From NCBI GenBank assembly GCA_047605605.1, contig JASGFG010000077.1:1-18725 (forward strand): a stretch of DNA of 18,725 nucleotides, read 5' to 3'. The stretch comes from JAATGA01 sp047605605. Its GTDB lineage: Bacteria > Pseudomonadota > Alphaproteobacteria > Rhodobacterales > Rhodobacteraceae. The position numbers were made by a program, and so were the translations under genes. Below, in pieces: positions 7,594 through 15,429 of the stretch. Positions within the stretch are counted from its first letter, which is position 1. Every line of letters starts with the position of its first letter. The notes under the pieces were generated by a model. It was not told where the DNA came from and did no database searches. It saw only the letters and a list, made by a program, of their open reading frames with translations.

Positions 7594-8557
7594 GATTTCC
7601 CTTTCCACACTCGGGCCCCTTGCCGCGCTGATCCTGCTGGTGGTGCTGGGGGCTTTCCTGAACGAGAACTTCTATTCCTCGGGAAATATCACCAACGTGC
7701 TGGCCCGGTCGGCCTTTACCGGCATGATCGCGGTGGGGATGACCTTTGTGATCACCAGCGGCGGGCTGGACCTTTCGGTCGGCTCGATGGCGGCCTTCAT
7801 CGCCGGCATCATGATCATGGCGATGAACGCGATGCTGCCCTCGCTGGGGGTGGGGGTGCCGCTGGTTCTGGCGGGGATGGCGGTGGCGGTCGGTGCCGGG
7901 CTGCTGGCGGGGCTGACCAACGGCCTGCTGGTCACGCGCGCCCGGATCGAGCCGTTCATCGTGACGCTGGGCACCATGGGCATCTTCCGCAGCCTTGTCA
8001 CATGGCTGGCCGACGGCGGCACGCTCAGCCTCAACTCCGAGGCGCGGGCCTTCTATCGCCCGGTCTATTACGATGGTCTGTTGGGCATCGCCTGGCCGAT
8101 CATCGTCTTTGCCCTCGTCGCCATAGTGGGCGAGGTGGTGATGCGCCACACCCGGTTCGGCCGCTATTGCGAGGCGATCGGGTCGAACGACAAGGTTGCC
8201 CGCTATTCCGCGGTCAAGGTCGAGCGGGTTCTGCTGATGACCTATGTGCTGCTGGGGCTGCTGGTCGGGCTGGCGACCATCCTTTACGTCCCCCGGCTCG
8301 GCTCGGCCTCCGGCTCGACCGGGCTCTTGTGGGAACTGGAGGCGATTGCCGCGGTCATCATCGGGGGCACGGCGCTGAAGGGCGGCTATGGCCGGGTCTG
8401 GGGCACGGTGGTGGGCGTCCTGATCCTGTCCCTGATCGACAATATCCTGAACCTTGCCGACCTCGTGTCGCCCTATCTGAACGGGGCGATCCAGGGGGTC
8501 ATCATCGTGCTCGCCGTTGTGCTGCAACGCGGGAAATCATCCGCCGAAGGGCGGTAA
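7586..8557 (+). CDS. RbsC-type sugar ABC transporter permease
   Basis: Inner-membrane channel subunit of the sugar importer, 323 residues with about eight to ten hydrophobic segments. Recognisable family stretches are GMTFVITSGGLDLSVGSM (51-68), RARIEPFIVTLGTMGIFR (118-135), the cytoplasmic coupling loop YCEAIGSNDKVARYSAVKV (194-212) and ELEAIAAVIIGGTALKGGYG (250-269). It is presumably a homodimer working with the duplicated ATPase. The start overlaps the ATPase end by eight bases; the binding-protein gene follows after 15 bases. Confidence 0.94.
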   Translation: MRRISLSTLGPLAALILLVVLGAFLNENFYSSGNITNVLARSAFTGMIAVGMTFVITSGGLDLSVGSMAAFIAGIMIMAMNAMLPSLGVGVPLVLAGMAVAVGAGLLAGLTNGLLVTRARIEPFIVTLGTMGIFRSLVTWLADGGTLSLNSEARAFYRPVYYDGLLGIAWPIIVFALVAIVGEVVMRHTRFGRYCEAIGSNDKVARYSAVKVERVLLMTYVLLGLLVGLATILYVPRLGSASGSTGLLWELEAIAAVIIGGTALKGGYGRVWGTVVGVLILSLIDNILNLADLVSPYLNGAIQGVIIVLAVVLQRGKSSAEGR

Positions 8558-8572
8558 AATGGGAGGAACGAA

Positions 8573-9535
8573 ATGAACCGCAGAGAATTGTTCGGCGCAT
8601 CCGCCGCCCTTGCCGTCGCCGCCAGCCTTGGCGCGGGTCCGGCTCTGGCCGAGGACAAGACCTATACCATCGGCGTGTCGATCCCTTCGGCCACGCATGG
8701 CTTCATGGGCGGGCTGAACTGGCACGCGCAGGAAACCATCAAGCGGCTGGAAAAGACCTATCCGAACCTGAAGTTCGTGCTTGCCACGGCGGGCGAGGCG
8801 GGCAAGCAGGTCGACGATCTGGAGGACATGCTGGCCACCCGCAACATCGACGGGCTGGTGGTCCTGCCGTTCGAATCCGAACCGCTGACCGCGCCGGTCA
8901 AGGCAGTCAAGGATGCGGGCAAATGGGTGACGGTCGTGGACCGCGGCCTGGCCCAGGAGGGGATCGAGGATCTGTATGTCGCGGGCGACAACACCGCCTT
9001 TGGCCGGGTCGCGGGCGAATATTTCAAGGCGCACCTGCCCTCGGGCGCCAAGGTGGTGATCCTGCGCGGCATTCCCACCACGCTGGACAACGAACGGGTC
9101 GAGGCGTTCGAGAAGGCCATCGAAGGCTCGGGGATCGAGGTGCTGGACAAACAGCACGGGAACTGGAACCGCGACGACGCCTTCACCGTCATGCAGGACT
9201 ATCTGTCGAAATACCCCAAGATCGACGCGGTCTGGGCGGCGGATGACGACATGGCCATCGGCGTTATGGAGGCCATCGCCCAGGCCAAGCGCGAAAAGGA
9301 AATGTGGATCATCGGCGGCGCCGGGATGAAGGAAATCGTCAAGCGGATCATGGACAAGGACCCGCAACTGCCCGTCGACGTGACCTATCCGCCCGCGCTG
9401 ATTTCCGCCGCCATCGAGATGACGGCGCTGCGCTTCGTCTCGGACACGCCGGTCTATGGCCGGTTCATCATCGGCTCGACCCTGATCACGCCGGAAAACG
9501 CCGAACGCTTCTACTTCCCCGACAGCCCGTTCTGA
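8573..9535 (+). CDS. Periplasmic sugar-binding protein of the ribose type (Peripla_BP_4)
   Basis: Periplasmic receptor of the sugar importer, 320 residues. The signal peptide MNRRELFGASAALAVAA... ends in ALA before residue 27; the RRELF start resembles a twin-arginine (Tat) signal, though Sec export is also possible. The mature protein has the two-lobed binding-protein pattern: YTIGVSIPSATHGFMGGLNW, DGLVVLPFESEPL, VDRGL, VAGDNTAFGR and DAVWAADDDMAIG. GGGAGG six bases before the ATG is a strong ribosome-binding site, perhaps allowing higher output although the gene is last in the operon. Ribose-type receptors more often come first. A strong terminator follows. The ligand cannot be deduced by eye. 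Confidence 0.94.
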   Translation: MNRRELFGASAALAVAASLGAGPALAEDKTYTIGVSIPSATHGFMGGLNWHAQETIKRLEKTYPNLKFVLATAGEAGKQVDDLEDMLATRNIDGLVVLPFESEPLTAPVKAVKDAGKWVTVVDRGLAQEGIEDLYVAGDNTAFGRVAGEYFKAHLPSGAKVVILRGIPTTLDNERVEAFEKAIEGSGIEVLDKQHGNWNRDDAFTVMQDYLSKYPKIDAVWAADDDMAIGVMEAIAQAKREKEMWIIGGAGMKEIVKRIMDKDPQLPVDVTYPPALISAAIEMTALRFVSDTPVYGRFIIGSTLITPENAERFYFPDSPF

Positions 9536-9556
9536 CCGGGCAAGGACAGGCACAGG

Positions 9557-9592
9557 ATGCCGGGCCACATCCCGCGGCCCGGCATTTTCCTT
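9557..9592 (+). terminator. Rho-independent terminator of the sugar operon
   Basis: ATGCCGGGCC (9557-9566) pairs perfectly with GGCCCGGCAT (9576-9585) around a nine-base loop, and TTTTCCTT follows on the plus strand. It lies 21 bases after the binding-protein stop codon. In the opposite direction there is no good uridine run, so it mainly serves the plus-strand operon. Confidence 0.88.
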
Positions 9593-9613
9593 GTGCCCGA
9601 TCTGACGCCTGCC

Positions 9614-9670
9614 TTTATCTTGGTCCAAATACCCTGCGGGGAGGGCCGGAGGGGTGCAAAACCCCACCGG
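9614..9670. repeat. Intergenic repeat-like element with hairpin
   Basis: This begins TTTATCTTGGTCCAAATACC and continues into G-rich sequence ending in a hairpin: CCGG-A-GGGGT (9646-9655), loop GCAAA, then ACCCC-A-CCGG (9661-9670). The text resembles a dispersed element I recall between genes in many Rhodobacterales genomes (ATCTTGnnCCAAATACCCC... followed by a stem-loop). It sits between convergent operons, where such elements are common, and may help end or stabilise the minus-strand efflux transcript. Only one copy is in the window, so repetition is remembered, not seen. Confidence 0.5.
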
Positions 9671-9692
9671 GGCCGGGCAAGGGGCGCGCGGC

Positions 9693-11051
9693 CTATCGCA
9701 AGATCCCTGCCCCCGCCCCGGTCGCGATCTGCAAGGCCGCCCATTCCTTGGCCGCGGCATTGCGTGCCGCGGCCACCGAAAGCCGCGCCTGTGCCGCCGA
9801 ACGGTCGGCGTCCAGCACATCCAGAAGGTCCAGCGCGCCTGCGTCGAAATTCTCTCGCGCAAGGGCATAGGCCCGGCCATAGGCATCGGCCGCGGTTTGC
9901 AGCGCGCCCGCCTGCTGGCGATAGCGGCGCAGGTTCGATTGTGCGGTCTGCACATCCTCGACCGCCTGCATCACCGCCGCGCGCCAGGCGATTTCCGCCT
10001 GTTTCGCCAGGGAAACCTTGTTGGCCCGCGCCGCCTGCAAGGCCCCCTGATTGAACACCGGCAGCGAGATCTGCGGGCCGAAGCCCCAGGTCTTGCCATT
10101 GCCCGCATCACTGACCGACCCCGACAGGCTGACCGAGGGCAGCATGTCCGCCGTCGCCACGCCCACATTGGCCAGCGCCGTCGCCAGATCGTATTCCGCC
10201 GACCGCACATCGGGGCGGTTGCGCAAAAGATCGGCCGGAACCCCGGTGCCGGGGCTGGCGGGCGTGCGGGGCTGGCCCGCGCCGCGCTGCATCCGCGCCA
10301 GAAGCGGCACCGCCGGCTCGTTCATCAGCGTCGCCATGCGAAACACCTGCGCGTTGAACGAGGCCTCATAGCCCGGCAGGTCGGCGCGGGCGGCGGCCAG
10401 CAGGGCCTCGGCCTGCGCCACGTCCAGTTCGGTCGCCGAGCCAAGCTCGCGCTTGGTGCGGGTGACGGCGACGGTATCCTGCCGCGTGGCGATGGTCTGG
10501 CGGGTCAGCGCCAGCGCCTGCTGGTAATAGCGCGCGTCGGAATAGGCCCCGACCAGTTCGGCCAGCCAGGCCAGCCGCACCGTGCCGACATCGGCCCGTG
10601 CCACATCGACGCCCGCCGCGGCGCCCTGCTGCGCGCGCAACGCGCCCCCAAAGAGGTCAAAGACGAAATCCGCCCCCAGCGAGGCCGAGGTGGAATAGCC
10701 CACAGGCCCCCCCGCCGTCGCCCCGCGTTCGCGCGCGGCCGCCGCACTGCCCGAGGCTTGCGAGGCGACGACCCCGGTTCCCGCCAGCGTCGCCTCGGCC
10801 GCGCGGATGCGTTCGTTCGCGGCCATCACGTCCAGGTTCTGCGCCAGCCCCCGCGCGACCAGATCGGCCAGCAGCGGGTCGCGGTATTCCGTCCACCAGG
10901 CGCGGTTCACGACCTGCCCGGCGGGCGCGCCGCCTTCGACAAAGGTGGCGGGCAGGGCGATCTGCGGCCGGGTGGCCGGGTCTGGCCCCACGGCCGCACA
11001 TCCCGCCGCCACAAGCAGCGGGACAAGTTTGAGGACTTTCTTCACTGTCAC
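9693..11051 (-). CDS. RND efflux outer-membrane factor lipoprotein (NodT/OprM family)
   Basis: Outer-membrane channel of a tripartite drug efflux pump, 452 residues. The signal sequence ends in a lipobox-like LVAAGC with the lipidated cysteine at residue 18. The mature part has the TolC/OprM pattern: WWTEYRDPLLADLVARGLAQNLDVMAA near the N-terminus, and in the second half LRNRPDVRSAEYDLATALANVGVATADMLPSVSLSG, matching the second of two internal repeats. Length is normal. The start is a GTG at 11051, overlapping the pump stop by four bases (GTGA), with AAGGA about nine bases upstream; a GTG two codons later is an alternative. It is the last gene of the adaptor-pump-channel operon. Confidence 0.94.
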   Translation of the reverse strand: MTVKKVLKLVPLLVAAGCAAVGPDPATRPQIALPATFVEGGAPAGQVVNRAWWTEYRDPLLADLVARGLAQNLDVMAANERIRAAEATLAGTGVVASQASGSAAAARERGATAGGPVGYSTSASLGADFVFDLFGGALRAQQGAAAGVDVARADVGTVRLAWLAELVGAYSDARYYQQALALTRQTIATRQDTVAVTRTKRELGSATELDVAQAEALLAAARADLPGYEASFNAQVFRMATLMNEPAVPLLARMQRGAGQPRTPASPGTGVPADLLRNRPDVRSAEYDLATALANVGVATADMLPSVSLSGSVSDAGNGKTWGFGPQISLPVFNQGALQAARANKVSLAKQAEIAWRAAVMQAVEDVQTAQSNLRRYRQQAGALQTAADAYGRAYALARENFDAGALDLLDVLDADRSAAQARLSVAAARNAAAKEWAALQIATGAGAGILR

Positions 11052-14000
11052 CTGGCCTTTTCCTTTTTCCGCAGGGCGCCAACGGCCGTCAGCACCGCCA
11101 CATAGAACACCGCCACAAGGAAGATCCCGATGACGGCCGAGGCGGCGATGCCGCCCAGCACCCCGATGCCGATCGAATGCTGCGCCGCCGCCCCTGCCCC
11201 GCTGGCGATGGCCAGCGGCAGAACCCCCAGCATGAAGGCCAGCGTCGTCATCAGGATCGGGCGCAGCCGCAGGCGCGACGCCTCGATGGCCGCCTCGATC
11301 AGGGGCTTGCCGTCCTTGTGCAACTGCTGGGCAAATTCCACGATCAGGATGGCATTTCGCGCGGCAAGGCCGATGGTGGTCAGCAGGCCGACCTTGAAAT
11401 ACACGTCGTTCGACTGGCCAAAGACCAGCGCCGCGGCCAAAGCGCCAAGGATGCCGATGGGAACCGTCATCATCACCGCAAAGGGCACAGACCAGCTTTC
11501 ATACAGGGCGGCCAGCGCCAGGAACACCACCAGCGCCGACAGCGCGAACAGCATCGGCGCCTGATTGCCCGAAAGCCGTTCCTGATAGGAAAGCCCCGTC
11601 CAGGCGGTGCCATAACCGCCGTCCATGTCGGCCACCATTTCCTCCATCGCCTCCATCGCGGCACCCGAGGACAGGCCCTGCGCGGCGGCGCCCGAAAGCT
11701 CCAGCGCGCGGGTGCCGCCATAGCGGGCAAGGCTCTGCGGCTCCTGATCCCAGACCTGGCTGGTAAAGGCGGCAAAGGGCACCATCTCGCCCGCATCGTT
11801 GCGGGCATACCATTTGTCGATGTCCTCGGGCTGCATCCGCGCGGCGGCATCGCCCTGCACGATCACCGGGCGCAATTCGCTGCCCAGGGTGAAGTCGTTC
11901 ACGTCCCGGCCGGCAAAGACGATGGACAGCATCGAATTGACCTCGGAAATCGACAGGCCGAAAGCCGTGGCCTTCTGCTGGTCGATGTCTAGTCGCAGCG
12001 AGGTTTCGAACGGCGCGTCATTGCCCCGCAGGCTCGTCACCCGGCCGTCCGCCGTGGCCTTGGCCACCAGCGCATCGGCGGCGGCGGTCAGCGCGACCTG
12101 GCCGTTGCCCGCCTGATCGACCAGATACATCGTGAACCCCGACGAGGTGCCAAGTCCCTGGATCGCCGGCGGCAGCAGGAAGAACACCTGCCCGTCGCGG
12201 CCGGTGAAGAAGTGCATGTTCGCCCGCGTCACCAGCGAGGCGGCGTCATGCCCCTTGCGGTCGTCGAAATCCCGCAGCTTGGCGAACAGCATGGCGTTGT
12301 TCTGCCCCGATCCGGTAAAGCTGAACCCGAGCGCGCCGAACACGCTTTCCACCGTGTCCTTCTCGTCGTTCAGAAGATAGCTTTCCACCTGTTCCATCAG
12401 GGCCTGGGTGCGGGCGGTGGTGGCGCCGTCGGGCGCCTTGATCATCACCATCAGCGCGCCCTGATCCTCTTGCGGCAGGAACGATCCCGGCAGGCGTTCA
12501 TACAGCAGGAACGCCCCCGCCCCGATGGCTACCAGCAGGATCAGGATGCGGAACGGCCGCCGCACCAGCCGCCCGACGACGGAAGCATAGCCATTCGTCG
12601 CCCGGTCCAGGTTGCGGTTGAACCAGCGCGCGGGTGCAATGCCGTCGCCATGCCTGCGCACCCGCAACAGTTGAGCGCACAGCGCGGGCGTCAGGATCAG
12701 CGCCACCCCCAGCGACAGCACCATGGCCGAGATGATCGTGACCGAGAACTGGCGATAGATCACCCCTGTCGACCCCGACATGAAGGCCATGGGCAGGAAC
12801 ACCGCCGACAGGACCAGCACGATGCCGATCAGCGCCGAGGAAATCTCGTCCATGCTTTTCTCGGTGGCCTCGACGGGGCCAAGCCCCTCCTCCTCCATCA
12901 CGCGCTCGACGTTTTCGACCACGACGATGGCGTCATCGACCAGCAGGCCGATGGCCAGCACCAGCGCAAACATGGTCAGCGTGTTGATCGACATGCCCAG
13001 AAAGGCCAGAATGCCGAAGGTGCCCAGCAGGACGACCGGGATCGCCAGCGTCGGGATCAGCGTCGCCCGCCAGCTTTGCAGGAACACAAGGATCACGGCA
13101 AAGACCAGGATCACCGCCTCGAACAGGGTGTGATAGACCTTGTTGATGGATTCCTGGACAAAGGGCGAGGTGTCGTAGGGATAGACGATCTTCACCCCGG
13201 CCGGCAGCGATTTGGCCAGCCCGTCCAGCGTGCTGCGCACCGCCTGTGCCGTATCGACCGCATTTGCCCCGGTGGCGAGGTTCACCCCGAAGCCCGCCGC
13301 CGGCTTGCCGTTGTAGCGCGAGGAGGAGCCATAGCTTTCCTGCCCGATCTCGATCCGCGCCACGTCGCCCAGGAACACGGTCGATCCGTCGGCATCGGTG
13401 CGCAGCAGGATACGCTGGAATTCCTCGACCGTGGAAAACTGCGACTGCGCCGACAGCTTGAAGGTCATCTGCTGGCCGCCCGTCACCGGCTGCGCGCCAA
13501 GGCTGCCGACGGTGACGTTGGTGTTCTGGTTCGACACGGCGCTGGTCACGTCGGCGGGCGTCACCTGATACTGGTGCATCTTCAGCGGGTCCAGCCAGAT
13601 CCGCATCGCATAGCCCGAGCCGAAGGTGTTGATCGAGCCCACGCCCGAAACCCGCTGGATCGGGTCCTCGATGCTTTGCGTGATCAGATCGCCCAGCTGC
13701 ACCGAGGAATAGCTGCCGTCGTCCGAGGTCAGCGCGCCGACCATCAGGATCGAACTGGTCGATCGCGTGACCGACACCCCCGCCTGCTGCACCACGTCGG
13801 GCAGTTGCGAGGTGACGAGTTGCAGCTTGTTCTGCACCTGCACCTGCGCGATGTCGGCCTCGACGCTGTCGTCGAAGGTCAGGGAAATCGACGCCGACCC
13901 CGAAGAGGAGGTCGAGGTCATGTAGATCAGCCCGTCGATGCCGGTCATCCCGTCCTCGATGATCGACGTGACCGAGTTTTCCACCACCTCGGGCGAGGCG

Positions 14001-14152
14001 CCGGTATAGGTCGCGTTGATGCGCACGGTGGTGGGCGCGATGTCGGGATATTGCGCGATGGGAAGGCTGGTCAGGCCATAGGCCCCGGCCAGCATGGTGA
14101 TGATCGCCAGAACCCAGGCGAAAACCGGGCGGTGGATGAAAAAGCGTGCCAT
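11048..14152 (-). CDS. RND multidrug efflux pump, inner-membrane transporter (AcrB/MexB, HAE1 family)
   Basis: Proton-driven trimeric inner-membrane pump that exports drugs and other hydrophobic compounds through the adaptor and outer-membrane channel. The 1034 residues and MARFFIHRPVFAWVLAI start are typical. The proton-relay aspartates are D406 and D407 in GLLVDDAIVVVEN. R962 in RLRLRP matches AcrB R971. The position of AcrB K940 is arginine here (R932 in LAARNAILIVEF). Two large periplasmic loops lie between the first and second, and the seventh and eighth, membrane segments. The frame stays open upstream to 14263, but the ATG at 14152 is the conserved start and lies seven bases after the adaptor stop. 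Substrates are unknown. Confidence 0.96.
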   Translation of the reverse strand: MARFFIHRPVFAWVLAIITMLAGAYGLTSLPIAQYPDIAPTTVRINATYTGASPEVVENSVTSIIEDGMTGIDGLIYMTSTSSSGSASISLTFDDSVEADIAQVQVQNKLQLVTSQLPDVVQQAGVSVTRSTSSILMVGALTSDDGSYSSVQLGDLITQSIEDPIQRVSGVGSINTFGSGYAMRIWLDPLKMHQYQVTPADVTSAVSNQNTNVTVGSLGAQPVTGGQQMTFKLSAQSQFSTVEEFQRILLRTDADGSTVFLGDVARIEIGQESYGSSSRYNGKPAAGFGVNLATGANAVDTAQAVRSTLDGLAKSLPAGVKIVYPYDTSPFVQESINKVYHTLFEAVILVFAVILVFLQSWRATLIPTLAIPVVLLGTFGILAFLGMSINTLTMFALVLAIGLLVDDAIVVVENVERVMEEEGLGPVEATEKSMDEISSALIGIVLVLSAVFLPMAFMSGSTGVIYRQFSVTIISAMVLSLGVALILTPALCAQLLRVRRHGDGIAPARWFNRNLDRATNGYASVVGRLVRRPFRILILLVAIGAGAFLLYERLPGSFLPQEDQGALMVMIKAPDGATTARTQALMEQVESYLLNDEKDTVESVFGALGFSFTGSGQNNAMLFAKLRDFDDRKGHDAASLVTRANMHFFTGRDGQVFFLLPPAIQGLGTSSGFTMYLVDQAGNGQVALTAAADALVAKATADGRVTSLRGNDAPFETSLRLDIDQQKATAFGLSISEVNSMLSIVFAGRDVNDFTLGSELRPVIVQGDAAARMQPEDIDKWYARNDAGEMVPFAAFTSQVWDQEPQSLARYGGTRALELSGAAAQGLSSGAAMEAMEEMVADMDGGYGTAWTGLSYQERLSGNQAPMLFALSALVVFLALAALYESWSVPFAVMMTVPIGILGALAAALVFGQSNDVYFKVGLLTTIGLAARNAILIVEFAQQLHKDGKPLIEAAIEASRLRLRPILMTTLAFMLGVLPLAIASGAGAAAQHSIGIGVLGGIAASAVIGIFLVAVFYVAVLTAVGALRKKEKAR

Positions 14153-14159
14153 GGTGCCG

Positions 14160-15335
14160 TCACTCCGCCGGGGCGGGGGTGGCTTCGGCGGGGGCGGCAT
14201 CGCGCACCACGCCGTTTTCGTCGATGGTCGCGGGCACGGTCTGCACCGCGGTGCCTGCGGCAAGGCCCGACAGGCCGTTCACCGCCAGCACCTCGCCCGG
14301 CTTTACCCCGTCGGACACGATCCAGTCGTTCTGGTATGTCCCGTCCTCGGTCAGCACCCTTTGCGCGGCCTTGCCCTCCTCGACCACCCAGGCGGTCAGC
14401 GTGCCCTCGCGGCTGCGCGTGGCGGCCTGCTGCGGCACCAGGATCGCCTTGATCGTGCCGATCTGCACCGTGCCCCGCACGAACATGCCGGGCAGGATGC
14501 GCCGTTCGGGATTGTCGAAGCGAAAGCGGAAATCGACCGAGCCGGTCGAGGTGGAAACGGTAAATCCCGGCGCGACCAGTTGCCCCGTCGCCGAATAGGC
14601 CACGCCATTTTCCAGCGTCAGATCGGCGTGGAACGATCTGGTGATCGTCAGCCGGCCGGCATCTATGTCGTCGCGGATGCGCTGCATCCGGGCCGATGGC
14701 TCATACATGTCGACCTCGATCGGGTCGAGCTGCGTCACCGTGGCCAGGGCATCGGTCTGTCCCGCCGTCACCAGATCGCCGATCGACACATCCGCCACGC
14801 TTGCCAGCCCGGCCAGCGGGCTGGTGATCGTGGTCCAGGACAGCTGCGTCTGCGCCTGCGTCAGCGCGGCATCGGCCGCCTGCACCGCGGCCTGCGCCTT
14901 TTCCAGCGTGGCCTGCGCGCTTTCCAGATCGGCCTGGGTCGCCCCCGACCCGACCAGCTTCTGCGCCCGGTCGAATGCCGCCTGCGCCTGCGGCACCGCC
15001 GCCCTGGCCGAGGCGAGGTTCGCTTCGGCCTCGCGCACCGCGGCCTCGTAGGTCACGGGGTCGATGCGGAACATCGGCGCGCCCTTTTCGATGGGAGCGC
15101 CGGGGTTGTAGAGGATCTCTGTCACCACGCCGCCGACGCGGGGGCGGATCGCCACCTCGGCCTGTGCCACGGCGCGGCCCGGCAGGGTATAGCTGCGCGG
15201 CACCTCCTGTTCGGCCAGGGTGATCACCCCCACCTGTTTCGGCGGCATCTGACCCGCCTGCTGGGCCATGGCCGGCAAGGCCCACAGCGCCAGCATCGTC
15301 GCGGCGGAAAGAAAGGGTCGGCGGCGGTTCGACAT
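14160..15335 (-). CDS. RND efflux periplasmic adaptor (membrane fusion protein, AcrA/MexA type)
   Basis: Periplasmic adaptor linking the pump to the outer-membrane channel, 391 residues. The signal peptide MSNRRRPFLSAATMLALWA... ends in AMA before residue 25. No lipobox cysteine is present, so it is not lipid-anchored like AcrA; the RRPFLS segment resembles a twin-arginine signal. The mature part has the biotinyl-lipoyl halves (VAIRPRVGGVVTEILYNPGAPIEKGAPMFRIDP and TTITSPLAGLASVADVSIGDLV), with an alpha-helical hairpin between them rich in Ala and Gln, then beta-barrel sequence. The ATG at 15335 is preferred because it starts a proper signal peptide; an in-frame ATG at 15353 is possible. The ribosome-binding site is weak (GGGAA). 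It is first in the operon and divergent from tetR. Confidence 0.93.
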   Translation of the reverse strand: MSNRRRPFLSAATMLALWALPAMAQQAGQMPPKQVGVITLAEQEVPRSYTLPGRAVAQAEVAIRPRVGGVVTEILYNPGAPIEKGAPMFRIDPVTYEAAVREAEANLASARAAVPQAQAAFDRAQKLVGSGATQADLESAQATLEKAQAAVQAADAALTQAQTQLSWTTITSPLAGLASVADVSIGDLVTAGQTDALATVTQLDPIEVDMYEPSARMQRIRDDIDAGRLTITRSFHADLTLENGVAYSATGQLVAPGFTVSTSTGSVDFRFRFDNPERRILPGMFVRGTVQIGTIKAILVPQQAATRSREGTLTAWVVEEGKAAQRVLTEDGTYQNDWIVSDGVKPGEVLAVNGLSGLAAGTAVQTVPATIDENGVVRDAAPAEATPAPAE

Positions 15336-15361
15336 GTTCAGGTTCCCGGACATTCTTTTGA

Positions 15362-15391
15362 TTGCGGTTTGCCCGCTGTTCGCGCTAAATT
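15362..15391 (+). promoter_or_regulatory. Weak candidate promoter for the TetR gene
   Basis: TTGCGG (15362-15367) and TAAATT (15386-15391) are 18 bases apart. The -10 box overlaps the left arm of the inverted repeat at 15387-15407, which would allow autoregulation. No clear promoter for the divergent adaptor gene was found, though TTGCGC at 15415-15410 on the minus strand could serve as its -35 box. Confidence 0.3.
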
Positions 15392-15407
15392 GCGGAGTAT
15401 GCAATTT
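15387..15407. promoter_or_regulatory. TetR-type operator between tetR and the efflux operon
   Basis: AAATTGC (15387-15393) and GCAATTT (15401-15407) form a perfect inverted repeat with a seven-base spacer, a shape typical of TetR-family operators. It is in the 94-base divergent region and overlaps the candidate tetR promoter. The palindrome TTGCGCAA (15408-15415) directly follows and may extend the site. Confidence 0.7.
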
Positions 15408-15429
15408 TTGCGCAACAGGCAACTCCCTG

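Noticed and set aside
12212..14452. A 746-codon open frame on the plus strand opposite the RND pump
   Set aside because: It is rich in Arg, His, Gln and Pro with no recognisable domain, as expected for the complement of a high-GC gene; the minus-strand pump is unmistakable.
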